Part shown: positions 28,010 to 37,144 of the stretch, piece after piece
Layout of the letters: each line of letters begins with the position of its first letter
Numbering within the stretch: position 1 is the first letter of the stretch
Assembly: GCA_002694465.1 (NCBI GenBank)
Contig: NZMG01000007.1
Coordinates: forward strand, 1-64,000
DNA from: Flavobacteriaceae bacterium
GTDB lineage: Bacteria; Bacteroidota; Bacteroidia; Flavobacteriales; Flavobacteriaceae
Reading direction: 5' to 3'
Length of the DNA: 64,000 bases
Made by a program: the position numbers and the translations under genes
The notes under the pieces: generated by a model
What the model was told of the DNA's origin: nothing
Database searches by the model: none
Seen by the model: only the letters and a program-made list of their open reading frames with translations

Positions 28010-28864
28010 TTAAAAAAAATATAAAATTTCTGATGAGGGTATTTTGGATTCAATTAAATCGAGGTGTTGCAAGGTGTCTTGAACTTTTTCAACCTGATTA
28101 AGGGATACATTTTCCTGTCCCCATTCTGTTAGGGAGAGCCATAACCGTACATCTTCAATTTTCTGATGGTATCTATTGGCAATCATTTTATCGATGGAGG
28201 GAATATTTTTAAATTCTGAAGTTGTCGTATTTATAATATCGATAATTGTTTTCACAGCTTCCTTTTCATTATCCAAAACATCATTCCTAACAGCAATCAC
28301 AAAGCAAGGCCAAGGGGTAAGACATTCCCCTACTAAGCGAAATGTTCCATTATCTACGTAGGGTTTTGTGGTGAATTTTTCCCACATAAAATAATCCCCA
28401 TTACCCTTTGGCAACCCTTCCAGTGCACCTTCAAGGTTTTTAATGAGTTCAAAATCTAAATCTTTTTCAATATCCCAGCCTTCATTTTCGGCATTTACAT
28501 ACGCCATTAAATGGGATCCACTTCCAAAACGGCTTATAGCGGCTTTGGTCCCTTTTAAGTCTGATACTGATTTATAATTTGAATTTTCAGCGACGTGTAT
28601 TCCCCAAATTAATGGTGATTTTACAAAGCATTGTACAATTTTACATTCATTCCCATGAATAATATCGCGAATAATTCCTTCGGTGAGAATTACCGCCATA
28701 TCAATTTCCTTTTCCCGCAATGCCTTGCACATTTGCCCAGTACCGCCATAGTAATCAATCCATCGAAGATTAATTTCTTCTTTTTGGTATTCCTTATTTT
28801 TAAGTGTTAAATACCATGGTAGGTTAAAGTGCTCTGGGACGCCACCTATTTTAAAATGTTTCAT
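28010..28864 (-). CDS. Cytoplasmic periplasmic-binding-protein-like (PBP2) protein
   Basis: Protein of 284 aa with the type 2 periplasmic binding fold: N-terminal KIGGVPEHFNLP, a KALREKEIDMAVILTEG strand-helix, VSDLKGTKAAISRFGSGSHLMAY and a mixed C-terminal lobe. It resembles SsuA/THI5-like substrate binders but has no signal peptide or lipobox and no ABC permease or ATPase nearby. It may bind or transform a metabolite in the cytoplasm. The start overlaps the nucleoside phosphorylase stop by 4 bp, linking it to that enzyme. Confidence 0.72.
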   Translation of the reverse strand: MKHFKIGGVPEHFNLPWYLTLKNKEYQKEEINLRWIDYYGGTGQMCKALREKEIDMAVILTEGIIRDIIHGNECKIVQCFVKSPLIWGIHVAENSNYKSVSDLKGTKAAISRFGSGSHLMAYVNAENEGWDIEKDLDFELIKNLEGALEGLPKGNGDYFMWEKFTTKPYVDNGTFRLVGECLTPWPCFVIAVRNDVLDNEKEAVKTIIDIINTTTSEFKNIPSIDKMIANRYHQKIEDVRLWLSLTEWGQENVSLNQVEKVQDTLQHLDLIESKIPSSEILYFF

Positions 28865-29733
28865 TTGGTGAGGGTTTCGAGAGTATATACAATAAGTTCT
28901 TCAATGGTTTCAAGTGGTTTCTCACTAAAGGTGCCTAAGGCGCGATTGGCTAAAATTGCATTTAATGATAGTGCCTTGTGCCCTAATAGTTTTGCCATTC
29001 CGTAAATAGCCGCCGTTTCCATTTCGAGGTTTGTGATATTCTTTCCGTTGTAATGAAATGAAGCTATTTTTTCATTAAGTTGGGAATCCTGAATCGGAAG
29101 TCTTAAAACTCGACCCTGAGGTCCATAAAATCCAACATTGGTCGTGGTTATGCCTTCCTTAATTTTTTCAGAAAGGAAAAGTGATAATAACTCTGAATCC
29201 GCTTCAATGGCGTAGGGTTTTGAGTTATTGGGGTTCCATTGAGTGTGTTTTACAAAGGCTTCGGAAAAATCTTGATTAAATATGTTATCGGTATCTCCAT
29301 AAAAGTGTAGCAAATTATCGAAACCAATTCCAATGGCACTTGCAATAAAGCTATCCAATGGAATATCAGGTTGCAATCCGCCAGAAGTACCTACTCGTAT
29401 AATCTTGAGAACTGTTTTATCGGTTTTAATGGTTCTGCTGTCAAAGTCTATATTAACTAAAGCATCTAGTTCGTTAAAAACGATATCAATATTATCAGGG
29501 CCAATTCCCGTGGAAATTACGGTAAGTCGCTTCCCTTGGTATGTTCCTGTATGGGTTTTAAATTCTCGGTGTTGCGTTTTTACTTCAATGGTGTCAAAAT
29601 GATTGGAAACCTGCTCCACACGGTCTTGATCTCCTACCGTAATAATGGTATCTGCTATTTCACCCGGCTTTAACTGCAAGTGATAAATGCTACCGTCTGG
29701 ATTTAAAATTAATTCTGAAGCTGCAATTTTCAT
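28861..29733 (-). CDS. Nucleoside phosphorylase (uridine phosphorylase family)
   Basis: Protein of 290 aa with the PNP/UDP fold: TVGDQDRVEQVSNHFD near the N-terminus, STGIGPDNIDIVFNEL, RVGTSGGLQPDIP (phosphate/ribose binding) and NLEMETAAIYGMAKLLGH at the purine/pyrimidine site (EMExA). It splits a nucleoside with phosphate to a base and ribose-1-phosphate; base preference cannot be told. It overlaps both the SUI1 gene upstream (4 bp) and the binding-protein gene downstream (4 bp). Confidence 0.88.
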   Translation of the reverse strand: MKIAASELILNPDGSIYHLQLKPGEIADTIITVGDQDRVEQVSNHFDTIEVKTQHREFKTHTGTYQGKRLTVISTGIGPDNIDIVFNELDALVNIDFDSRTIKTDKTVLKIIRVGTSGGLQPDIPLDSFIASAIGIGFDNLLHFYGDTDNIFNQDFSEAFVKHTQWNPNNSKPYAIEADSELLSLFLSEKIKEGITTTNVGFYGPQGRVLRLPIQDSQLNEKIASFHYNGKNITNLEMETAAIYGMAKLLGHKALSLNAILANRALGTFSEKPLETIEELIVYTLETLTK

Positions 29734-30056
29734 CCGCCAACACGCTTGGTTTTAAACCCTTTTTCCTGAAGAAACTTCATAATTCTATCACGATAATCTC
29801 CTTGAATAATGATTTGTTCGTTTTTAAAACTTCCGCCTACGCTTAATAATTGTTTAATTTCCTTTGCCAATTGTTTAAAGTCGCTATCGGCGCCGTTGTA
29901 GCCTTCAATAATGGTAATGGGTTTCCCTTTACGCTTTTCGTATTTACAAATGAGTGGCTCGTCTTGAAGCCAAACAGTAGAAGGAGTTTCTTTTAATGGT
30001 TCTTCAGAAGGAACATGGTCTGGGAAAAGACTTTTTAGTTGATCTTGTAAATCCAA
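29730..30056 (-). CDS. SUI1/eIF1-like translation factor (YciH type)
   Basis: Protein of 108 aa with the SUI1 core: GKPITIIEGYNG, LAKEIKQLLSVGGSFKNEQIIIQGDYRDRIMKFLQEKGF and a basic end TKRVGG. Bacterial YciH-type proteins can influence start-site fidelity. In the same operon as the oxygenase (3 bp gap) and nucleoside phosphorylase (4 bp overlap). Confidence 0.93.
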   Translation of the reverse strand: MDLQDQLKSLFPDHVPSEEPLKETPSTVWLQDEPLICKYEKRKGKPITIIEGYNGADSDFKQLAKEIKQLLSVGGSFKNEQIIIQGDYRDRIMKFLQEKGFKTKRVGG

Positions 30057-30059
30057 AGC

Positions 30060-31010
30060 TTATTTTTTAATAAGTCCAATCTCCACCAATCGCTGGTGTA
30101 AAAACGCTCCAGCAGTAATATCTTCAAACGCTTTTGGATGGTCTTTATCAATACATGCTTCTAAACAATCCAGTTTCATATCACTGCGAGGGTGCATAAA
30201 AAAAGGAATGGAATAACGTGGGGTTCCCCATTGCTCTCTAGGAGGGTTCACTACGCGATGAATGGTAGACCGTAATTTGTTATTAGTATGTCTTTCTAGC
30301 ATATCACCCACATTAATAACCAATTCATCTTCCTCTGGAATCGCATCGATCCATTCACCATCATTTCGTAAAACTTGCAATCCTCCCGTTGAGGCACCCA
30401 TTAACAAGGTAATTAAATTGATGTCACCATGAGCCCCAGCTCTAACTGCACCCTTCGGTTCTTTTGTAATAGGAGGGTAGTGTATAGGTCGTAAAATACT
30501 ATTTCCATTGGTGGCCCAATAATCGAAATAAAATTCGTCCAAACCAATATACAACGCTAAAGCTCGGAGCACATAAATACCTGTTTTCTCAAGCTTTCTA
30601 TAAGCTTCCATACCTGTTTTATTAAAGTTGGGAAGCTCTGTTACTTGAACATTATCTGGATACGTATCTGGAAGGTTGGCATCATCACTGGGTTCTTGTC
30701 CAAAATGCCAAAATTCCTTTAAATCTCCTTCTTTCTTTCCTTTTGCGTGTTCCTTACCAAAAGATACATAGCCTCGTTGTCCTCCAAGGCCTTCAATTTC
30801 ATAAGCACGCTTATTTTCTTCAGGAAGGGCGAAAAATGCTTTTACTTCTTTGTAGAGTTCGTCGACAAGTTGATCACTTAAAAAATGATTTTTTAAAGAA
30901 ACAAAGCCTATTTCTTCATAGGCCTTTCCTATTTCTTGAACGAATTTATCTTTTCGTTTAGGGTCTTCAGAAAGAAAATCGGCTAAATCTACACTAGGAA
31001 TATTGTTCAT
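30060..31010 (-). CDS. 2-oxoglutarate/Fe(II) oxygenase of the isopenicillin N synthase family
   Basis: Protein of 316 aa. It has the DIOX_N region (IPSVDLADFLSEDPKRKDKFVQ, FVSLKNHF), and in the jelly roll the iron ligands GAHGDINLIT (H-x-D) and IHRVVNP (distal H), with the 2OG-binding arginine in PRYSIPFFMHP. The start at 31010 is chosen because an upstream in-frame start would cover the promoter. Plant-like oxygenases of this family act on varied small molecules; substrate unknown. First gene of the operon leading to the SUI1 and phosphorylase genes. Confidence 0.9.
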   Translation of the reverse strand: MNNIPSVDLADFLSEDPKRKDKFVQEIGKAYEEIGFVSLKNHFLSDQLVDELYKEVKAFFALPEENKRAYEIEGLGGQRGYVSFGKEHAKGKKEGDLKEFWHFGQEPSDDANLPDTYPDNVQVTELPNFNKTGMEAYRKLEKTGIYVLRALALYIGLDEFYFDYWATNGNSILRPIHYPPITKEPKGAVRAGAHGDINLITLLMGASTGGLQVLRNDGEWIDAIPEEDELVINVGDMLERHTNNKLRSTIHRVVNPPREQWGTPRYSIPFFMHPRSDMKLDCLEACIDKDHPKAFEDITAGAFLHQRLVEIGLIKK

Positions 31011-31032
31011 CTTACATAAAATTATCAAAGTG

Positions 31033-31040
31033 CAAATATA
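31033..31040 (-). promoter_or_regulatory. -7 element TATATTTG of the oxygenase operon
   Basis: Exact TAnnTTTG match on the minus strand, 22 bp before the ATG at 31010. No clear -33 TTTG at 18-21 bp. Confidence 0.5.
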
Positions 31041-31085
31041 CCAATTATTGGTAGTAATTCCGAAGGAAAAAAAAGGGAAAACCAA

Positions 31086-31115
31086 TTTGTAAGCGTAATA
31101 ATTTTTCTACTTTTG
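31086..31115 (+). promoter_or_regulatory. Bacteroidota promoter of the E1 dehydrogenase gene
   Basis: TTTG (31086-31089), 18-bp spacer, TACTTTTG (31108-31115): a complete match to the Bacteroidota housekeeping consensus, 18 bp before the ATG at 31134. It rules out a TTG start at 31113, which lies inside the -7 box. Confidence 0.75.
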
Positions 31116-31133
31116 AATTATCAAATAGCCTAT

Positions 31134-33137
31134 ATGAATCCCGATACAATTTCGAGTCATCATTTTAAATATAACAGAGACGGAATAGAGGACTCAACCC
31201 TCTTAACCCTTTACAGATTAATGCTAAAACCTCGAATGATTGAGGAAAAAATGCTCATTCTTTTAAGACAAGGAAAAGTTTCCAAATGGTTTAGTGGTAT
31301 AGGACAAGAAGCCATTTCGGTGGGTGTTACTGCTGTTTTGGATAAGGAAGAATACATTCTTCCCATGCATCGCAATCTAGCTGTTTTTACAGGGCGTGAC
31401 ATTCCTCTACATCGCTTGTTTTCACAATGGCAGGGAAAAGCCAATGGTTTTACAAAAGGTCGAGACCGAAGCTTTCACTTTGGCACACAAGAATATAAAA
31501 TTGTCGGGATGATATCCCATTTAGGCCCTCAATTTGGAGTGGCCGATGGAATTGCACTAGGAAATCTATTAAAAAAGAACAATCAAGTTTGTGCCGTTTT
31601 TACAGGTGAAGGTGGTACCAGCGAAGGAGATATACACGAAGCGCTAAACGTAGCTTCGGTTTGGAGTTTACCCGTTTTATTTTGTGTTGAAAATAATGGT
31701 TATGGCTTGTCTACCCCTACGAGCGAGCAGTATAAATGTAAACATCTTGCCGATCGCGCAAAGGGTTATGGAATGGAATCTCATATTCTCGACGGAAATA
31801 ATATCCTTGAAGTATATAGCAATTTAAAGCGTATCACTGAAAGTATGCGTGAAAATCCTCGTCCCGTTTTTGTGGAGTTTAAAACCTTTAGGATGAGAGG
31901 CCATGAAGAGGCGAGTGGTACTAAATATGTCCCTCAAGAGCTTATGGATGCCTGGGCAGGTAAAGATCCCCTAGAAAACTTTACTGAATTTTTAAGAAAT
32001 GAAGGCATTCTTTCTGAAAAAGATGAAGTGAAAATGAAAGAAGAAATTCTTCATGAAATAAATGAAAATTTAGACATCGCTTTTGCCGAAGAAAAAATTA
32101 TTTCATCTGAAAGTGAAGAATTAAAAGATGTATATCAAAATTCTACATATCAAATAGTTAATGAAAATTCAGAAACAAAAGAACTACGATTTGTTGATGC
32201 TGTTTCAGAAGGCTTAAAACAATCCATGGAACAGCATGAAAACCTTGTTATAATGGGGCAGGATATTGCCGAATATGGTGGTGTTTTTAAAATAACAGAT
32301 GGATTTGTAGATGCTTTTGGAAAAGAAAGAGTACGAAACACCCCAATTTGTGAATCGGCAATCGTTTCTGCAGCAATGGGATTATCCATCAACGGATTTA
32401 AAAGTGTGGTAGAAATGCAATTTGCAGATTTTGTGACCTCTGGTTTCAACCCTATTATTAATTATCTGGCAAAATCCCATTATCGATGGGCACAAAATGC
32501 CGATGTCGTTGTTCGGATGCCTTGTGGCGCAGGTGTAGGAGCGGGACCTTTTCACAGTCAGACAAATGAAGCTTGGTTTACACATACCCCGGGATTAAAA
32601 GTGGTTTACCCAGCTTTTCCAGCAGACGCAAAGGGATTGTTAGCCACTTCGATTGAAGATCCAAACCCTGTCATGTTCTTTGAACATAAAGCATTATACC
32701 GAAGTATACGACAGGAAGTTCCTACAAATTACTATACCATTCCGTTGGGGAAAGCTTCTCTACTTAGGGAAGGAAACGATGTTTCCATCATAACATACGG
32801 CGCTGGAGTGCATTGGGCATTAGAAACTCTTTCAAAACTAAACATATCGGCAGATTTAATTGATCTCCGCACTCTTATTCCGTTAGATGTTGAAACAATC
32901 CTTTCTTCAGTAAAAAAGACGGGGAAAGCTATAGTTCTTCAAGAGGATTCTATGTTTGGAGGAATTGCTTCCGATATTTCTGCGTTAATTACTGAAAACT
33001 GTTTCGAACATTTAGATGCGCCCGTGAGGCGCGTAGCTAGTCTTGAAACACCTATTCCTTTCGCTTCAAATCTAGAAAATCAATATTTACCCAAAGAGCG
33101 ATTTAATGGGATTCTACAAGAGTTACTCGATTATTGA
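31134..33137 (+). CDS. Fused alpha/beta E1 subunit of a 2-oxo acid dehydrogenase
   Basis: Protein of 667 aa. The first half (about 20-320) is E1-alpha with the thiamine diphosphate site FTGEGGTSEGDIHEALN...NNGYGLS. The second half (about 345-667) is E1-beta with MGQDIAEYGGVFK and a C-terminal LQEDSMFGGIASDIS transketolase-C region. Such fused E1s serve branched-chain 2-oxo acid or pyruvate dehydrogenase complexes in Bacteroidota. E2 and E3 genes are not adjacent. RHxxxxxxR-type substrate residues (HRNLAVFTGRD) are present in the alpha half. A branched-chain substrate is more usual for this fusion. Confidence 0.93.
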   Translation: MNPDTISSHHFKYNRDGIEDSTLLTLYRLMLKPRMIEEKMLILLRQGKVSKWFSGIGQEAISVGVTAVLDKEEYILPMHRNLAVFTGRDIPLHRLFSQWQGKANGFTKGRDRSFHFGTQEYKIVGMISHLGPQFGVADGIALGNLLKKNNQVCAVFTGEGGTSEGDIHEALNVASVWSLPVLFCVENNGYGLSTPTSEQYKCKHLADRAKGYGMESHILDGNNILEVYSNLKRITESMRENPRPVFVEFKTFRMRGHEEASGTKYVPQELMDAWAGKDPLENFTEFLRNEGILSEKDEVKMKEEILHEINENLDIAFAEEKIISSESEELKDVYQNSTYQIVNENSETKELRFVDAVSEGLKQSMEQHENLVIMGQDIAEYGGVFKITDGFVDAFGKERVRNTPICESAIVSAAMGLSINGFKSVVEMQFADFVTSGFNPIINYLAKSHYRWAQNADVVVRMPCGAGVGAGPFHSQTNEAWFTHTPGLKVVYPAFPADAKGLLATSIEDPNPVMFFEHKALYRSIRQEVPTNYYTIPLGKASLLREGNDVSIITYGAGVHWALETLSKLNISADLIDLRTLIPLDVETILSSVKKTGKAIVLQEDSMFGGIASDISALITENCFEHLDAPVRRVASLETPIPFASNLENQYLPKERFNGILQELLDY

Positions 33138-33314
33138 ATTCTTTAACATTTATCGTTAATCTTCTTCTAAAAATTTTTGTTTGTTGTTTTTTAATGGTAA
33201 TCTTTACATAGAAAATTGAAGATATTAATAATACCGAATATCAATACATTAGGTGCTATTTTTTGTATCTTTAGTTAATAACTAATTTACGTTTAACCTC
33301 AACTATAATCAATT

Positions 33315-33794
33315 ATGAAAAAATTACCATTTTTAGTACTATTAGTTGTTTTGGTTTTTGCCTGTGGCACACCAAAAACAGTAAAAGAATCGAGAAAAGT
33401 AATAAAGGGATATTGGTCTCTTGACGATATTGCCTACAGCGAAAAGGGAACTTTTACCGTAAAATTATTAAACGATACTTCACGAGAGTGCTTTACAGGA
33501 AGTTCTTGGCGCTTTATCCCTAATAACAATACAGGAGTGTATAACATTGACAATTCAAACTGCCCAAGTGGGGACAGAAATTTCATTTTCGATATTCAAG
33601 AAATGAATCCAGAAACAGGGCTTTATGATTTTCTTTTAAAACCCACCAACGAAAAAAATAAATCTGAGAATAATGTTGGTTTTAGACTACGCCTAGCGCA
33701 ATTAAATGACACTAGTATGAAATGGGAACAAACGGTTTCCATGGACGGTAAACCCTTTACCATTACTATGAGGTTTTCAAAAATAAGTGATTAA
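33315..33794 (+). CDS. Lipocalin-like lipoprotein
   Basis: Lipoprotein of 159 aa. Signal peptide with lipobox VFAC (Cys17), then a beta-rich core beginning IKGYWSLDDIAY and ending WEQTVSMDGKPFTITMRFSKI, as in the Bacteroidota lipocalin-like families (GxW at the N-terminus). Two further cysteines (ECF, NCP) may pair. A TATCTTTA element at 33266-33273 is a possible -7 box. The OmpA-like gene follows after 18 bp, indicating a shared transcript. Confidence 0.8.
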   Translation: MKKLPFLVLLVVLVFACGTPKTVKESRKVIKGYWSLDDIAYSEKGTFTVKLLNDTSRECFTGSSWRFIPNNNTGVYNIDNSNCPSGDRNFIFDIQEMNPETGLYDFLLKPTNEKNKSENNVGFRLRLAQLNDTSMKWEQTVSMDGKPFTITMRFSKISD

Positions 33795-33812
33795 TAAAAA
33801 CAAAAATATACT

Positions 33813-34526
33813 ATGAAAGCAATAATGAAACAAATAGGAGTTATAATTCTGGCAATGACCATTTCTATTGCCTTTACCAATTGTGAAGCCACTAAAAATG
33901 CAAATAACACTCAAAAAGGTGCTGTAATTGGTGCTGCTGGTGGTGCCATTCTAGGTGCTGTTATTGGGAACAATGCTGGCAAAGGAGGTAATGGAGCCAT
34001 GGGTGCTGTAATTGGTGGCGTAGTGGGTGGTGCTGCTGGTGCTATCATTGGAAAGAAAATGGATAATCAAGCCAAAAAAATTGAAACAGAAATTCCTGGT
34101 GCGGAAGTAGAACGAGTTGACGACGGAATTGTAATCACTTTTGATGGCGAAAACAATGGTGTGTATTTCGATACCAATAAATATGAAATTAACGCTGCAT
34201 CGAAAGTCAATTTAGATAAACTGGCCTCTATTTTAGTGGAATATCCAGATACTAATGTATTAGTGGTGGGACATACCGACAGCGTTGGTGCCGAAGAATA
34301 CAATATGACCCTTTCTAAGAATCGCGCGCAATCCGTTACAAATTATTTTACAGGAGTTAAAGGACTGAGTGCTGGACGTTTTACAACCAATTGGTTTGGA
34401 GAAACGACTCCTATTGCAACTAATGATACCGCTGAGGGTCGTGCACAAAACCGCAGGGTAAATATTGTCATTGTCCCTAATGAAAAAATGAAAGAAGATG
34501 CTCAAAAAGAAGCAGATGGTAATTAA
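33813..34526 (+). CDS. OmpA-family lipoprotein with glycine zipper (YiaD-like)
   Basis: Protein of 237 aa. Signal peptide ends at a probable lipobox (AFTNC), followed by a glycine-zipper membrane segment GAVIGAAGGAILGAVIG and GAMGAVIGGVVGGAAGAIIG (about 38-85). The C-terminal OmpA domain (about 120-230) has VYFDTNKYEIN, VVGHTDSVGAEEYNMTLSKNRAQSV and the ending GRAQNRRVNIVI, which binds peptidoglycan. It links the outer membrane to the wall. A terminator follows. Confidence 0.93.
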   Translation: MKAIMKQIGVIILAMTISIAFTNCEATKNANNTQKGAVIGAAGGAILGAVIGNNAGKGGNGAMGAVIGGVVGGAAGAIIGKKMDNQAKKIETEIPGAEVERVDDGIVITFDGENNGVYFDTNKYEINAASKVNLDKLASILVEYPDTNVLVVGHTDSVGAEEYNMTLSKNRAQSVTNYFTGVKGLSAGRFTTNWFGETTPIATNDTAEGRAQNRRVNIVIVPNEKMKEDAQKEADGN

Positions 34527-34546
34527 ACTTTGATATCCCATTTTGA

Positions 34547-34579
34547 TAAAGCCGGAACAATTATTTCGGCTTTTTTTTA
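34547..34579 (+). terminator. Terminator of the lipocalin/OmpA operon
   Basis: AAAGCCG - long loop - CGGCTTTTTTTT, 20 bp after the OmpA-like stop. Confidence 0.8.
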
Positions 34580-34582
34580 CGC

Positions 34583-34590
34583 TATCTTTG
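34583..34590 (+). promoter_or_regulatory. -7 element TATCTTTG before a near-leaderless gene
   Basis: Exact TAnnTTTG match ending 4 bp before the GTG start at 34595, so the transcript would begin at or almost at the start codon. Confidence 0.55.
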
Positions 34591-34594
34591 CCGT

Positions 34595-35815
34595 GTGAAT
34601 TTAAAAATCCTACACACATCCCCTCAAATCCTCGCAGTTAAATTGAATGCAGCGGGTGAACGAAGCGTAAGAAAACAGCATCCTTGGATTTTTTCAGAAA
34701 GTATTCAGAAAATAAATAAGACCGGAAATGCTGGTGATATTGCTGTGATTTTTAGTCAAAATGGCAATAAACCCATGGGTATTGGCTTGTTTGACCCTCA
34801 TTCCCCTATAAGAATTAAAATGCTTCATTTTGGTAGTGGTGCAAAAATTGATGCGGAATACTTTTCCGAAAAGATTCAGTTTGCACATTCACTTCGAAAA
34901 GATTTATTAAAAACTAACACCAATAGCTACCGGCTTATTTTTGGAGAAAATGATGGATTCCCAAGTTTAATAGCAGATGTATATGCACACGTTCTAGTAA
35001 TAAAATTATATTCTGCTATTTGGCTTCCCTTTTTGGAAACTATTGTGACCGAATTAATTAAGGTCTCAAAATGTAAAACAGCTGTGTTACGACTAAGTAG
35101 AAACATCCAAAAACATACTGAAGCACTCCAATTAAAGGATGGATCAATTCTTCAGGGTGAGCTTAAAGATGAGAATGTCCATTTTTTGGAACATGGGGTG
35201 CATTTTATTGCAAATGTGATTAAAGGCCATAAAACAGGTTATTTTTTAGATCATCGCCATAACCGAAAAAGAGTAGGAGAGCTCTCCAAAGGAAAGACCG
35301 TACTTGATGTGTTTGCGTATGCAGGCGGATTTTCAGTACATGCCTTAACCCATGGTGCATTTGAAGTAACAAGTGTGGATATAAGTGAACAGGCTTTGAA
35401 AATAGCAATAGCTAATGGAGAATTGAATACGTTCTCAGGGAAACACAAAACACTTGCGGGTGATGCCTTTCAAATACTACAGAACCTTATTGCTGAAAAC
35501 AAATCATTCGATGTAGTGGTCATAGATCCACCTAGTTTTGCCAAAAGCGCTAAAGAAGTCCCAATGGCATTAAAAAAGTATGCACAATTGGCGGCGTTAG
35601 GTGTTAAACTCACTGCTTCAAAAGGACTACTAGTACTGGCTTCCTGTTCGTCTAGAGTCCCTTCGGAAGAGTTCTTTAGCATCAATGAACGAATGTTACA
35701 TGATTCTGGAAGAAAGTTCAAGGTTATGGATAAAACCTTTCACGACATCGATCATCCTATCTCATTCCTAGAAGGGGCATATCTTAAATGCGGATATTAT
35801 CAATTAGATAAATAA
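34595..35815 (+). CDS. RlmI-like class I SAM-dependent rRNA methyltransferase
   Basis: Protein of 406 aa: N-terminal PUA domain (RSVRKQHPWIFSESIQKI), an extended linker, and a Rossmann methyltransferase (about 215-395) with VLDVFAYAGGFSVHAL (SAM site), TSVDISEQAL and the VVIDPPSFAKS motif. This family (RlmI/YccW) makes 5-methylcytidine in 23S rRNA. Start is GTG at 34595 right behind the -7 element. Its 3' end overlaps the convergent gluconate transporter gene by 12 bp. Confidence 0.92.
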   Translation: MNLKILHTSPQILAVKLNAAGERSVRKQHPWIFSESIQKINKTGNAGDIAVIFSQNGNKPMGIGLFDPHSPIRIKMLHFGSGAKIDAEYFSEKIQFAHSLRKDLLKTNTNSYRLIFGENDGFPSLIADVYAHVLVIKLYSAIWLPFLETIVTELIKVSKCKTAVLRLSRNIQKHTEALQLKDGSILQGELKDENVHFLEHGVHFIANVIKGHKTGYFLDHRHNRKRVGELSKGKTVLDVFAYAGGFSVHALTHGAFEVTSVDISEQALKIAIANGELNTFSGKHKTLAGDAFQILQNLIAENKSFDVVVIDPPSFAKSAKEVPMALKKYAQLAALGVKLTASKGLLVLASCSSRVPSEEFFSINERMLHDSGRKFKVMDKTFHDIDHPISFLEGAYLKCGYYQLDK

Positions 35816-37144
35816 ACTCAAAACCCAAACCGTTGTAAACCCGGTTAATGCTAGAATGGTGGTCATCATAGTCCAACTTCTGAAAGTTTGCTTTTCAGAA
35901 AGACCCAAATACTTACTTACTAACCAAAAACCACTATCGTTTACGTGAGACATAATAGAAGCTCCGGCTGCAATGGCAATCACTAGCAGTGCTTTATCCA
36001 TTTCTCCTGTGGTAGAAAGAAGGAGTGGCGCTGTAACTCCTGCTGCTGTAATCATAGCAACGGTGGCAGATCCCTGTAAAATTCTAACCAAAGCAGCCAC
36101 TATAAAAGCAAAGAATAAGGTACTCAAACCCATTTCAGCAAAATAATTGGCGAGCATATCCCCACTTCCTGTATTGATAAGCATTTGCTTAAATACCCCT
36201 CCCGCACCTGTCAACAAAATAATAATTCCAGCGGGTGCCATGGATTTTGTAGTAATTTTTAAAAGGGTCTCTTTGGAAACTTTTTTCCGAATACCTAAAA
36301 TATACCAAGCCAATAAATTGGCAAGTATCAATGCAGAAAATGGATGCCCAATCATTTTCATCCAATGGGTAAATCCTTCCGATGCCCAACCATTGGCAAT
36401 AGGACTACTCAATAAAGTGCTAAACACGATTAGAACAATGGGCAACCCTATGATAGCTAAAATTACCCAGACGGAGGGTAGCGCATGCTTCGTTTCAATT
36501 CCGTCTGAAATCTCTTCAGGAGCTTCTACAAAAATCCGTTTGGCAATATACTTTCCGAAGATAGGGCCACTCAAAATTGCGGTGGGAATCCCCACAATAA
36601 ATCCGAATAAAATGACCCATCCTAAATCGGCTTTCAAAATATCAGCTACAGCCACAGGACCTGGCGTTGGTGGAATAAAGGCGTGGGTAATGGCTAATCC
36701 TGCCAATAATGGGATTCCGTATAACAATAAGGACTTTTTAGACTTACGTTGCAGGGAATAAATAAGCGGCACCAAAATAATAAAAGCCACATCAAAAAAG
36801 ACGGGAATGGCAATAAAGAAACCTGTAAGCATCAATGCCCAAGTGGCGCCTTTGCTCTTAGTTTTACTCAATAAAAAAGAGGCTACGGCTTCCGCTCCTC
36901 CAGAGTGTTCCAAAATAGCACCAAACATAGCACCCAATCCCACTACCACAGCTACAAACCCAAGAGTGTTGCCCATGCCTGTTTGTATGGTTTCAATAAT
37001 ATATTGTGGCTCCATACCCGCAATAATTCCTACAGTAATACTAGCAATGAGTAACGAGATAAAGGCTTGAATGCGAAGTTTTAAAATGAAAAATAGTAAA
37101 ACTACAATCCCAGCAAATATGGCTAAAAGTAATGTGCTATCCAT
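35804..37144 (-). CDS. Gluconate:H+ symporter (GntP family)
   Basis: Integral membrane protein of 446 aa with about 12-14 helices; family features include LEHSGGAEAVASFLL, the HAFIPPTPGPVAVADIL motif and the C-terminal NDSGFWLVSKYLGLSEKQTFRSWT. It imports gluconate for the kinase encoded just upstream. The ATG at 37144 is preferred: it overlaps the kinase gene stop by 8 bp, whereas the longer in-frame extension reads far into that gene. Last gene of the gluconate operon. Confidence 0.93.
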   Translation of the reverse strand: MDSTLLLAIFAGIVVLLFFILKLRIQAFISLLIASITVGIIAGMEPQYIIETIQTGMGNTLGFVAVVVGLGAMFGAILEHSGGAEAVASFLLSKTKSKGATWALMLTGFFIAIPVFFDVAFIILVPLIYSLQRKSKKSLLLYGIPLLAGLAITHAFIPPTPGPVAVADILKADLGWVILFGFIVGIPTAILSGPIFGKYIAKRIFVEAPEEISDGIETKHALPSVWVILAIIGLPIVLIVFSTLLSSPIANGWASEGFTHWMKMIGHPFSALILANLLAWYILGIRKKVSKETLLKITTKSMAPAGIIILLTGAGGVFKQMLINTGSGDMLANYFAEMGLSTLFFAFIVAALVRILQGSATVAMITAAGVTAPLLLSTTGEMDKALLVIAIAAGASIMSHVNDSGFWLVSKYLGLSEKQTFRSWTMMTTILALTGFTTVWVLSLFI

